Part shown: positions 21,701 to 32,722 of the stretch, one piece after another
How positions within the stretch are numbered: position 1 is the first letter of the stretch
Layout of the letters: the number at the start of each line of letters is the position of its first letter
DNA from: Aurifilum marmelostoma
Lineage: Eukaryota > Ascomycota > Sordariomycetes > Diaporthales > Cryphonectriaceae
Length of the DNA: 64,000 nucleotides
Direction of reading: 5' to 3'
Assembly: GCA_027559495.1 (NCBI GenBank)
Contig: JAMXSV010000007.1
Coordinates: 62,001-126,000, forward strand
Translations under genes and position numbers: made by a program
The notes under the pieces: model-generated
The model's database searches: none
Told to the model about the DNA's origin: nothing
What the model saw: only the letters and a program-made list of their open reading frames with translations

Positions 21701-23775
21701 TATTTTATTTAATTTTATAGATAAGAAAGTAATATTAATATTATATCTAAATTTTAAATAATCTAAGTATATTAAATACTATTATTTACTCTTTATTTTC
21801 TAATATATAAATAAAAAGCTTGCTATTATATTTATTCTTAATTATTAGCGCTTACTTAAATCTATTCTATACTTAGTTATAGCTAAAGAGATTTTAGCTA
21901 ATATGCTAAAATAGCTTAAAGCTATAATTTTCTAATTTAAAATGCTAAATTACTCTTATAATATGCTTTTAAATATAACATTTATAATTAATTCTCTTTA
22001 TTCTATTAATTCTAATTTTATAGATTAAATAGATAAGCTCTTTTAGAGTATTAGTATTAAAGATAATCTAATCTTAAATGCTAAGGATGCTCTAAATTAT
22101 TTTATAATAGCTATTTATTAAGCGAATAGCAAAATAGCCTATTTCTATGCATTGTTAGGAGCATAAGAATGCTTCCCTAGCTAAAGAGCAAGAGAATAAA
22201 TATAAGAAAGTAGAAAGAATTAGTAAAAGGAATATATTTAAAGAATATTAAGTTAAACTATTTATAAAGTAATATAATAACTGCGCTTTATTAAAGCATT
22301 TCTAAATATAGTATATTATCTTTTCTATAGTATTAAATTCTCTTCTTATATAAACTTGCTTCTAAAATTATATTAATATAAAAGCTATATACTATTATTA
22401 TATTATTTAGTATAAGATCTTTTATATACTCTCTTTTTATACTATTTAAGGCATTTATAAAATAGCATTTTTTATATCCTTATATAGGCAATAAAGAGCT
22501 TCTTGCCTTAATAACCTCTTCTCTTCTTAATAGAAAGAAAAATTTAGATTTAAGAAGATTAATACTATTAACTAAATAAATAGCTTTATAATTATCTAAA
22601 ACTATACTTTTTAAAGGAATATAAAGTATTTAATAAGAAATTAAGAAAATAGTAGTATTTATAAATAGCTAAACTAAGCTATTTATAAAATAAGGGTTAA
22701 TAATTAGAAAGATATATATATATCTAAATATACTTTTCTTAAGCTTATCTAGAAATTAAAAAGGCATTTTAAAAGAAAAGTATTTGTATAAAAATAGTTA
22801 TTTAGTACTTTATAAAGCTTAAATAAAGATTTCTAATTTCTTTAGTACTTTTAGAAATTCCTTTATTCTATTTTTAAGGAAGCTATTTATCTTTAATTAA
22901 GTCTAAATAGAGCTTAAAGTATTTTTTTTTTAGTTAGGCAATAAAGTATTGCTTTTCTATTGCCTTCTAATAGAGCTCTCTTTAGGCTTTCTAGTTTATA
23001 GCTAATATAGATATATTCTAATCTATAGCATGTTTTAGTTATTTATAGATAAGTTTATTAAGGGGTTTTATAAAGGCATTTAAAATTGCTATTTCTACTT
23101 TAAAAAGAATTTCTTAAGCTTTGCTTTCTAGTTTTTAAACTAAAGTTATTTTATTAAGCAGATATATTGCTAAGTATAGTAAGTATAGCAGATTCTCTTT
23201 TTTATTTATTATTAAAGAAGTAGAGAGCAGAAAGGCCTTTCTAAAGTTTATTAAGAGATTTCTATTTTTTATTAAAGCTTAAAGCTAGAATTAGCTCTTA
23301 ATACTCTTTTCTAGCTTAATTTAGTATAAATTATATACTAATAGCAATTAAGAAGTTATTTGCTCTTTAAAATTCCTTTATCTTTAGCAATTTATATACT
23401 AAAGCTTAGTTAAGAAAGTTATTATGCTTATAAGTCTATTTCTTAAGATTAATGCTTAATCTAATTATAAGATATAAATAGTTTTTATATTAGATTTTAA
23501 TAGCATTTTTAATACTCTTCTTAAAGAGGCAAAGATTTATTTTAGCCTTTTAAAGATCTCCTAAATAGTTAGAGATTTCTAGTTTAGATATATATATATA
23601 TAAAGCATTAGGATAGAAAGAGAGATAGTTTTTTAGATTTAATTTTATATCTTTTAAATATTCTATAAAGCAAGTATTTAAGAGAGCTGCTAAAGCTAAA
23701 AGATTCTTATTTTATAATTATATAAGACTTTAAGCTATTTATTTATATATAGTTTATTAGAATATATAATCTTTT
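21701..23775. other. AT-rich, RIP-scarred repeat DNA, unassigned
   Basis: Same composition as the surrounding relics. It may include the gag/5' part of the copia element. A slightly less mutated patch lies at 22130-22240. No domain could be read. Confidence 0.4.
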
Positions 23776-23997
23776 TATTATAGGCTGAGGCTGTATATAG
23801 GGCTTCAGCAGCCACTAAAGCTAGGAACGCCACACAATGCGCTATACAATATGCATACTACGCTATACCTATAGAGTAGCTCTTTAGCTGCTTATAGATA
23901 GAAAATTCCTTATCTTTCTTCTCCTACTCTCTAAGCTAGAATATTTATAATAATAAACTTCTAATTAAATATATATCCCTTAGCTAGGCCTTTTATA
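23776..23997 (+). repeat. 5' LTR of the second gypsy element (222 bp)
   Basis: Begins TATTATAGGCTGAGGC (ancestrally TGTTATAGG, as in the 864-1085 copy) and ends CCTTTTATA. It matches 29300-29523 apart from RIP-type changes and two 1-bp indels. Confidence 0.85.
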
Positions 23998-23998
23998 T

Positions 23999-24010
23999 AT
24001 ATTCTAGCTT
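23999..24010 (+). promoter_or_regulatory. Candidate self-complementary primer-binding site
   Basis: ATATTCTAGCTT, 1 nt after the 5' LTR, is the exact reverse complement of AAGCTAGAATAT at 23933-23944 within the LTR. The inverted copy at 864-1085 shows the same pairing with one RIP-type mismatch. It is consistent with Tf1-type self-priming; not proven. Confidence 0.5.
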
Positions 24011-24499
24011 TGCTTATCTATTGCAATAGCGCTACTTAAGTGCAATAATTAATAATAGAAAAAGAAGAATAATAGCTATTATTTATAGTAAATAAAGGCT
24101 TTAAACTAAATCTTTATATCCTTTTTAAATAATTATATAAGCTATAAAAGAGCTAATTTGCTTATATTACTTAGCTTCTTAAAAAGAAGTTAATAGCTAG
24201 CTATATTACTTAAGAAATTTTAAGCTATTAGTATAAAGAGATACTATAAATATTACTATAATATATTATAATTATTAAAGCTAAATTATATAGAATTAAA
24301 GCAAATAAGATATTATATATAAATATATAAAAAATAGCTAATAAATAGGGCTTATATTCTTATAATTAAGAGAAAGGCTTTAATTATAATAATAATAATT
24401 TTAATAACTAACTTTATATATAATAAAAGCCTTTGCTTTAGCTTAAGAAATTTAATAAAGATTACTTAAAATTTCTTTTATAAGAAATCTAGATATATT

Positions 24500-24900
24500 A
24501 TAAACTTAGCTAAAATATCTATTTTATTAGAAACTTATATAATAAGTTTTATATTATATTTAAATGCTTTAAAGGAGCTATTTAAAAGCTAGCTAATCTC
24601 TATTTTAACTTAGAAAAGCCTAACTAAACTAGCAATCTCTAAGCCTTTATAGAATATCTAGCTAGCTATTATTATAATACTAACTAAGCTAAATAAATAG
24701 TATAAATACTTATTAAGATTTATTAATGCAAAAACTAGTAGTTTTCCTCTTTTTTTGCTATCTAAGATTTATAATAAGAAATTATTAGCAATTATAAGCT
24801 GCTTATAAGCTTAAAATGCAGAGCTCTATAGCATAAAGAAATTATTTATAATCTACTTAAACTATAAAAATCTAAAGTACTTTATAATTACTTAAAAGCT
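24500..24900 (+). pseudogene. Gag-like relic of the second gypsy element
   Basis: Plus-strand fragments such as FYIIFKCFKGAI, KLANLYFNLEKPN and AFIEYLASYY, separated by RIP stops, resemble fungal retrotransposon Gag (a helical domain with a DPNR-like turn and a following Q/SF-F motif). The same sequence recurs inverted at positions 1-350. Limits are approximate. Confidence 0.45.
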
Positions 24901-25329
24901 TAGTAAATAATAAATGCGCTAATTAGAAAAATTATTGCAATTTTGCTTTAAGCTTATTTATTATAAAGAAGCTGCTATAAAGTGCTCTAATATACTCTTT
25001 TTGCAAAAAATAGAATATACTATATAAAATAATAAATAAGCGCTTTATTAAAAAAGAATTTTAATTATTAAGAAATAATTAGATTAAGCAAGAGTAAAAC
25101 TATTAGAAGATTATATAAGTTGCTTAAATTAGTGCCTAAAATAGATTGCTTTTTAAAAGAATTTAGATCTTTATATAAGAAAATCTCTAAATAGCTTAGA
25201 ATATTGCTTTATAAAATAATAGAGAGTTCTTATAAATTATTTAATTAATTAAAGAAAGAGCTAGAGTATTTTTAGCAAATCTTAAAACTAGTAATAAAAG
25301 CCTTTTAAATATATTTATTATTAAGTATA

Positions 25330-26590
25330 AAATTAATTTAAAAAATATTCTTAAATTTTAAGATAGAATATAGATATTAAAATAGAAATTATTATAAACT
25401 ATATTAATATAAAATATATATAATTCCTATCTAAGTAGATATTTAGGGCAAAATGCTATTATTTTGCTATTAAGCTGCTTATACTTTTAGCCTAGCTTAT
25501 ATAAAATAATATAAAGATTTATTTAGAATTATAATATTTATAAATAAAAGATTATATAGCAATATTATAAGAAAAGGCTTTTTAAGCTCTTATCTATTCT
25601 TAAGCAGCTATAAAGTAAGCTTTTAATTAACTTTATAGTAGACTTATCTATAAAAAATAAAAATAGCTTTTAATACTTAATAATTATTATAGACTAATTA
25701 AGTAAAGCTATTATACTAGAAGCTATATATATAATAAATACTAAAGCCTATATTAAGTAGTTTATAAGCTGCTATTAAAGATACTATAATTTTTCTAAAG
25801 CCTTAATAAATAATTAGGGAATAAATTAGAGTAGGATCTTTTTAGCAATATCTATATAAATTAATTAGAATTAAGCAGCGCATTTAAATACTATTTACTA
25901 TTTAAAAATAAATAAAGCAATTAAAAGGGCTAATTAAGAAATCTTTAACTACTTAAAAGTATTTATAATATATATATAAGGAGAATTAGCTATAATTGCT
26001 AATAAGCGTATAATTAGCTATTAATAATAAAGATATTATTATAATTAAATTAAGCTCTTTTTTTCTTTAATATAAATATTATACTAATATTATTTAAGAG
26101 ATAAAATACTTTATAATATTAGCTTATTTACTATATATAAAAGAAGAAGGTTTTATAAAATAACTAAAAAAGTTAATAAAATTTGCATAAGTAGCTATAG
26201 CAGTAATCTAATAATAAATAGAAGAAAGTGCAAACTAAAGAAAAGCACTAGCAAAATAGTTTACTATTAGAGAATAATATATAGCTATTCCTTAAAAATA
26301 TAGCAATAAATTGCTTCTTCTAAAAGCTAGCTTAGCTATATAAAAAATATAAAATAATAAAAGTAATTAGCTTATATATAATAGAGCTAAATATACTATA
26401 TAGCATATATTTATAATTTTATATAGATTTACTATTATAAGCTATTAGCAATTTGCTATCTTTATAGCAAATATAAAATACTTATTTAAATATAATTATT
26501 TCTAAGAGATAATAGATATAAATCCAAATTTTATATAGAATTAATCTTAAAGGCTAGAAATAAATTAAGAATAAATTGCTCTTAAATAAA
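25330..26590 (+). pseudogene. Ty3/gypsy integrase, RIP relic
   Basis: Core blocks in order: FIVDL near 25620, YLIIIID near 25680, INNxGINxSRIFLA near 25810, and YLKINKAIKRANxEIFNYL at about 25900-25960. The last is the YHPQTDGATERANQEI signature with RIP changes. Further on come the C-terminal linker and LYRINLKARNKL near 26540. The catalytic Asp/Glu series is partly mutated. Confidence 0.7.
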
Positions 26591-29299
26591 AAAGCCCTTT
26601 AAATACAAGATATAAATTAAATAAATAGAATAAAAAGAACTAATATAAAAGCTATTTAAAAATATAAAATAAATAAAAATATTAAATAAATTTAAAAGAT
26701 AATATAAATTAGTAAAGAAAAATAATAGCTTATAGTAATAGCTTTAGAAATATAAAGCCCTAAATTTATAAAACTAATAAAATATTAACTAGTAGTTAAA
26801 AAGCTAATACTTCTAAAATAAAGAAAGCTGCTTAATAGAATAATTTAAATTTTATTATAAAACTTATTTTGCTCTTAAGCAATAAAGTTATTATATTTAA
26901 TATATTTATACCTAAAGCGCGCTTATCCTTAAGCTATACTTATTATAAGCTTTCCCTTACTCTTAAGCCTTGCCCTAAAGCTAGATTAAAGCTTAATAGT
27001 AAAAGATAACTATTATAGTTAACTTATAAACTTAGTAATAAAGATTTATTAAATTAATATTAAGAGTTTTAACTTTTATATTAATATAAAGCTATTTTTA
27101 CTTTTACTTAATATTATTAAATTACTTCTTAGTAATAAAGAATATAATTAGAAAGTATAGTAAATATAAAGGATTTAGTAATTAATAGAAGCTAATAAAA
27201 AAAAAGTAGCTTATTAATAATAAAGAAAGTAAAAAGAAAGTAAAGAAAAGTATATATTAAGATTATTATAATTAAAGAAATAAGCTATAGAAAAAAAAAA
27301 TTAAAATAAGTATAGAGAATATTATTTTTATAAAGCTAAAAAGTAGTAAATTAGTATAATAGAAGCTAAAAAAAAAAAGAGAGAGATAAAAAATACTAAT
27401 AAAATAGTAAAATATTAAATATTCTAGGCAAAAGCAGCAATTAAAAGAACTAATTAGTAAAGTTAATAGCTAGTAAATTGCTTTAAAGCTAATAAAAAAA
27501 TAAAGAATATATTAAAATTATTAATATAATAATAGCTAGAATTCTAGAATATAATAAGAGTATAATAGCTATAGAAGAATAGCTTAGTAATTAAAAAAAT
27601 TTTAAACTAAGCAAAAGTAAATAAGCAATTAAGCAGCAAATAAGTAAGTAATAAACTTAATATTGTAATTAAAGACCTAATAGAAGTATTAGGCAAGCTT
27701 TTTATTTTTATAAAGAAAATTACTTATATTAAGAAGTTAAAGAGCTATTCTATATTAGCTAAAGAAGCTAGCTTTAAGCTAAAAGAGAAAAAGAAGAATT
27801 AAAGTTATTTATTATAAAATTAAAAAGAAATAAGATATTAAAGAAAAAAGGAAATTTAATAAAATAAAAAGTAAATTAAAAGTAGAATATATAACTTCTT
27901 TTCCTTTCTTTCCTTAATCTAAAAAAAAAAAAAAAAAGATATAATAAAATAAAAGCAAAAAGCAATAAATTAAAAATTTAAAAGAAAGCCTAATAATAAC
28001 TACTAACTATTAAGTAATTAATAGCTATAAAGCAGTATAATAATCTACTATTATTAAAGATAAGCAAGATAAGCTAATTTAAAATTTACTTAATTTAATT
28101 TTTATTATTATTTTTACTTTTATTATTATTTTTCTTATTTAAAGTAGTAAAAAGCTATAATAGCGCTTTTAAGCATTAAAAGAGCAATTTAGCTAAATAA
28201 GCTTCTAATAAATAAATTATATAATATTAAAGAGATTCTAAAAAATATTATAAATTTTTTATATTAGCTTAATCTTATAAAATTATAAATAATTAAAAAG
28301 AAAAAATAAAGCTAAAAAAAGCAATTATTTATATAATATAAGTGTAATTTATTTAAGCTTAATATACTATTTTTAGAGAAAATAGTAAAAAGGCTAGCAT
28401 TAAAACTAATAATAGCTTTCTTTAGCTATACCTTTTTATATTAAAATAAGGCAGCTTAATTAGTATTATATTAAGCTATAATAGAATTTAAAAAGTAAAT
28501 TAATAGCGCTTAAGCAGTTAATAAGAAAGGAAATTTATTAGAATTGCTAAAATTAAAGTCTTAAATAGCTAAAGCTAATATAATAATAATATTAATTATA
28601 TTAAGATTATAAGCAAATTAAAAAAAAAGAGAAAGTTAGCTAAGAAATAATAAAAAAAATAAAGCTTATAAAGAATATATTATAATATAAATATAATTAG
28701 TATTTTTATTATTAGCAATATAAAAATAATAAAAATATTATTTATTTAAGCTTATTTAGATTAATAAATAGAAAAGAAGTAAATAAAAAGCAGCTATTTA
28801 TTAGTAGTATTAATGCAAAATATATTAAAATTAATAGCTAAGTAAGTAATATATTTAAAATAAGATATTTTATAAGTACTTATAATTGTATTAGTAATTA
28901 GGAAGCAAATAAAAAGCTAAAAACTCTTACTTTTAAAGTAATTAAATATTAAGCTATAAGAGAACTTAGTAATAGCATTTTAAATAGCTTTTTAGCAGTA
29001 AGTAGTAGTAGTAGTTTAATTATAGTTAAAGAGAGCTAAAAAGGGGCTTTAAAGCAGCTATTATTGCATAGAGTACTACTTAAAGCAAAGCTATTAGCAG
29101 TTTTAGCCTTCTTGCAGCTAGTTATTATAAATAGCTATTTAAGAGCGCAATATAAGTATAAGAATAATAAGTAAAAAGTATAGAATAAAATAAATAAAAA
29201 GAGATTTTATTTAAAAGAAAGAAGATAAAAGATAGTTATAGAAAAAAGGAAATAGGAAATAGAATAAATTATTTAGAAGAAGGAAAGAAAGGGGGGTAA
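26591..29299. other. Unassigned AT-rich interior downstream of the integrase relic
   Basis: A Lys-rich, coil-forming reading is visible on the plus strand at about 27100-27900, but no family was recognised. Gypsy elements normally end shortly after integrase, so this may be an extra gene or another nested element. Confidence 0.35.
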
Positions 29300-29523
29300 T
29301 ATTATAGGCTAAGGCTATATATAGGAGCTTTAGCAGCTACCGAAGCTAAGAATGCTATATAACGCGCTATATAATATGCATACTACGCTATATCTTATAG
29401 AGTAGCTTTTTAGCTGCTTATAGGTAGAAAATTCCTTATCTTTCTTCTATTACTCCCTAAGCTAGAATATTCATAGTAATAGACCCCCAATTAGGTGCAT
29501 ACCCCTTAGCCAGGCCTTTTATA
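29300..29523 (+). repeat. 3' LTR of the second gypsy element (224 bp)
   Basis: Preceded by the polypurine tract. The last ~55 bp keep C-rich sequence (GACCCCCAATTAGGTGCATA) lost from the 5' copy. Confidence 0.85.
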
Positions 29524-29917
29524 GCAGCAATGCTGAAAAGGATAAGGTTAGTATAAAATACTAATAGAAAAGTAATAATACTAGACTATTTAGCTAGATA
29601 ATATAAAGAAATAGTACCTTATAGAGGTATATTAATGAATAAGGCATAATCTTTATAATTATTACGATTATTGCTCTCTCTAAATAATGAGGGCATTAGA
29701 AGGCATTTGATGCATATGGATCGAGGGATTTATTCCTCAACTAATTAAGGCCTTTTCACGATCGTTCAAAGATAAATAAACCTCCTCTTCAACCTCTAGA
29801 TAGCCTAGATAGATGGAATCAAGCTTTATAGTCACTCTTTTATAACAATATGTAAGCATATCACAAGGAGACGGTGGACTGCTCCATGACCAACAAAGGT
29901 CCCGTAATTCCGCAGAT

Positions 29918-29922
<5 letters not shown>

Positions 29923-29952
<30 letters not shown>
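29923..29952 (+). repeat. (GT)15 microsatellite
   Basis: Thirty bases of uninterrupted GT. Confidence 0.95.
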
Positions 29953-29956
<4 letters not shown>

Positions 29957-30818
29957 ATGACGCCTCGTTTGTGGCATCCGGAGAGGGGCTGCTGGCCTGG
30001 ACTGGTCATAATTATTATGCCCTCGCATCCCCAACTGCCGACGTAGCAAGGATGGAGAGAAGGAGAAGAACATGGCTTCTGAGGCGTGGCGTGTGCCCTA
30101 ATGTCGCAGCTGAAGTAATAGGCAATTCATTTGCTCGTGAGCATGGGACCAGAAAGGCCATGTCTAGACTCGGGGAGGGATTCGTCACTCGTGAAACGAA
30201 GCCCTGACCACAACGGCAGTTATACGTCCGTAAACCTTCTTCCGTGCAGTCCATCATGGGCCAGACCAGTCGAGATTTTGTTTGTTCTGATACCCGGTTC
30301 CGAGGCACAATGGACCGTCACGCCTCATATGTCTTGCCCTCCGAACCCCCTCGATGCCGGGTAGCTGGTCCTTGTGGAGGTGGTACGAGAAAGAGTCGCG
30401 GGTAGACGAGGGCCCAAGTGAGGACCCTGGAAGGAGGCGGTGAAGGTGAGCATCCCGATGTGATCCTACTACAACAAAAACAAGAACAGTAGCACAATAT
30501 TCATTAAACAGTCCTCCCAATCAACATGAGCCTGAGGTCTGGCGATTTTGGCGAGATTGAACGGGTCATGGTCAGCCACAATACCGAGCCAGAGGAAGAA
30601 ACAAAGAAAGAAAAGCTCTATCACACAGACAGGCCAGTCCCATGTACGTATGGGCAGGGTGGAAACAAAAATCCCCAGACCGCTCGGAGTTGGATGATAT
30701 ATTGGCTCGTGTCCAGGCCAGGGTGGTTCATCTTTTTCAATCTTCATCGAACTCCTCCATCCTCACTCACCAGCCCACTCAGCTTACCCCATCCTTTTGA
30801 TGACGTCGTACTCCCTCA

Positions 30819-30843
30819 GAAGAGAGAGAGAGAGAGAGAGAGA
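30819..30843 (+). repeat. (GA)12 microsatellite
   Basis: Uninterrupted GA/AG dinucleotides. Confidence 0.9.
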
Positions 30844-31770
30844 TTGTGTGTGAGAGATCAAATGATACACCAAAAGTCTGGTTTCGAGAAAATAGCAACC
30901 AGTCCAATCTTGTTTCCGCCCCGCAAAGAAAAATCCGGACAAATACCGCTCGCTCTGCATTGACTTTCCTCCTCCGCCCACTTGCAGAGGAGCCTTTTTC
31001 CAACTAACGGTATATTGTTTCGAGGATCCTGAAACAACCCGCCAATTCGCTTTAAGTAGGTCGTTGCAGATCACCCGTCTGTGGCGTCCCTAGTCTGACC
31101 AATGACGGCCTGCGACGGGCCTGTATCCCAGCGTCTGTTAATCTCGCATGCAGGGGTACTCATGTACTCCGCCTCGTTTTTTTGAGGGGTTTGAAAGGGG
31201 AGAGGGAGAGGGAGGACAAGCAAAAAAAAAAAACAAGGTACTTTGTGTGTATGTCTTTCTTGTACACCATGGGGCGGGAGAAGAAGAAATGAGACACCAC
31301 GCTCTTTTCACCCTCCTCCCCGTGAGCGAAAATGTCTTGTCCCGGGTGAGGCATTCCAGTGCTTGGGGGCCTCTGCCCGATCTTTGTTCACGACGTCCTC
31401 TGAGATGAAAATAGATATGGAAAAGAAGAAGAGAAATAAGAATTATCATGGAAAAGTGTGAATTTCTCAACAAGAGCTCCGGATCCCCACGGGGAACCTC
31501 AGGGTGGCTCAAGCAACATATCAAAAGAAGATTAAATTTACATCCCAGATGGTTTTCGAGTGTCCGTCCCACATACCACAAACAACAGGGGTAGTAGTAG
31601 ATGCACCGTTCGTCCAGCCATACTCAAAACCAAAAAAAGACAAGAACCCCCCCCCCCCCTTGCCCTCAGTTCGCTAGTTTCCTTTTCGAGAGAGAGAGGT
31701 CATAGCCATGTCCCAGAGCCACCCAGGTCCCGAGTCATGAGACTGTCTGCCGGTAGCTGTCCTGGAAGAC

Positions 31771-32722
31771 TTAAGCCAGCATGGCGATGAGGCCAGCGAC
31801 GGCGGCCAGGACACCAGAGGCGCCGAAGGAGGCAGCACCAGCAGTGACGATGCCGGTAGGGCTGGAGCCAGTGATGCTGTTTGTTTTGTTGTCATGTTAG
31901 AGAGAATTCATACAATCTCTTTTGAACAGAAGACTGGGGGAGGAGGGGGGGGGGGGTTTTGCTTATATTATTGATCAAAGACTTACGTAGCGTTGCTGGC
32001 GCCAGTGGGGCTGCCAGAGGCAGACACACCAACGGGGGAGTTTCCACCGGTGGAGGTAGCGCAGGGAACGGCGACGGTGGAGTAGATGACAGTCGGCACG
32101 ACGGTGGTCACAGAGGTGGAGATGGTCTGGACCGAGTAGCTGGGGCACTGGCCGGCGCCGGTGCTCAGGGCAGGCGACACGGAGGAGTAGCTGGGGACAG
32201 CAATGGAGACGGTCGAGCCGACAATGGGGACAGCGCTGCTGGGGGAGCCGGCAGCGGGGGGAGCAGACTCGCCCACGGGAGAGTTGGAGCTGACGGGCGT
32301 GGCCTCGCTGCTCGCCGCAGGGGTGGTGGCGACGACGAGGGTGGTGCTGGAGGGAGAGGGCGTGACCGTGACGGCGGAGGACGAGGTCTCGGTCTCAACC
32401 TCAGACGAGGTCACGGTCTCGACCTCAGACGAGCTCTGGGTCAGGGTGTGGACCGTGGACGTCACACTGTGCGATACCAAAATGTTAGAGATTGCTCTTG
32501 TGCCTGGGTGTCTGTCTTATCTCTTCTTGTGAAGATGGGATGATTGGGGGGGGGGAGGGCAATGGCTTACGCAGTGGAGCGCGCAGGGCAGTCAGTGACG
32601 GTGGGAGCGCAAGAGGTGATGGTGATCATCTCAGTGCTGTAGACAGTCGACTCGGGAGCGGGCTGGCCAATGGCAGCAAAGGCGGGGGCAGCAAGGCCGG
32701 CGGCAATGATCATGGAACGCAT
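31771..32722 (-). CDS. Ser/Thr-rich GPI-anchored cell-surface protein
   Basis: Three exons on the minus strand: 32571-32722, 31987-32466 and 31771-31876, with introns 32467-32570 and 31877-31986 (GTAAGC…CAG and GTAAGT…CAG), giving 245 aa. Residues 1-17 are a signal peptide (MRSMIIAAGLAAPAFAA). A short Cys-containing segment follows (SCAPTVTDCPARS), then ~150 residues of Ser/Thr/Val/Pro-rich sequence suited to O-mannosylation, then a second Cys motif (GQCPSYSVQTISTSVTTVVP…VPC). The end is Ser/Ala/Gly-small residues followed by a hydrophobic tail (GVLAAVAGLIAMLA), the classic GPI-attachment signal. It should reach the plasma membrane or cell wall. The exact family is unknown. Both introns hold long C runs in the sense strand. 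The start fits the signal peptide exactly. Confidence 0.85.

Larger units (their letters stand above)
23776..29523 (+). mobile_element. Ty3/gypsy-type LTR element, rearranged and RIP-damaged
   Basis: The LTRs at 23776-23997 and 29300-29523 are 222 and 224 bp. A strong polypurine tract (GAAGGAAAGAAAGGGGGG) precedes the right LTR, so the element reads left to right. Inside are a gag-like stretch (about 24500-24900) and a gypsy-type integrase (about 25330-26590), but no reverse transcriptase was found between them, where it belongs, and ~2.7 kb after the integrase is unassigned. Flanking 5-mers differ (CTTTT and GCAGC), so there is no target duplication. The two LTRs may come from different insertions or a rearranged copy. 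Confidence 0.7.
29524..31770. other. Intergenic, low-complexity, no supported gene
   Basis: AT-rich flank to about 29700, then GC-normal DNA with a (GT)15 tract, an (AG)12 tract, an A12 run near 31225 and C13 at 31647-31659. Open frames on both strands read through these repeats and have no recognisable domain. The last part is the 3' flank of the GPI-protein gene. Confidence 0.5.

Noticed and set aside
1..29700. Tandem short repeats in AT-rich DNA that could suggest CRISPR or a centromere
   Set aside because: The repeats are explained by LTR pairs and RIP; there is no regular spacer-repeat array, and a centromere cannot be argued from composition alone.
31959..32543. 194-codon Gly/Arg/Asp-rich plus-strand frame
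   Set aside because: Antisense shadow of the Ser/Thr-rich GPI protein exon.
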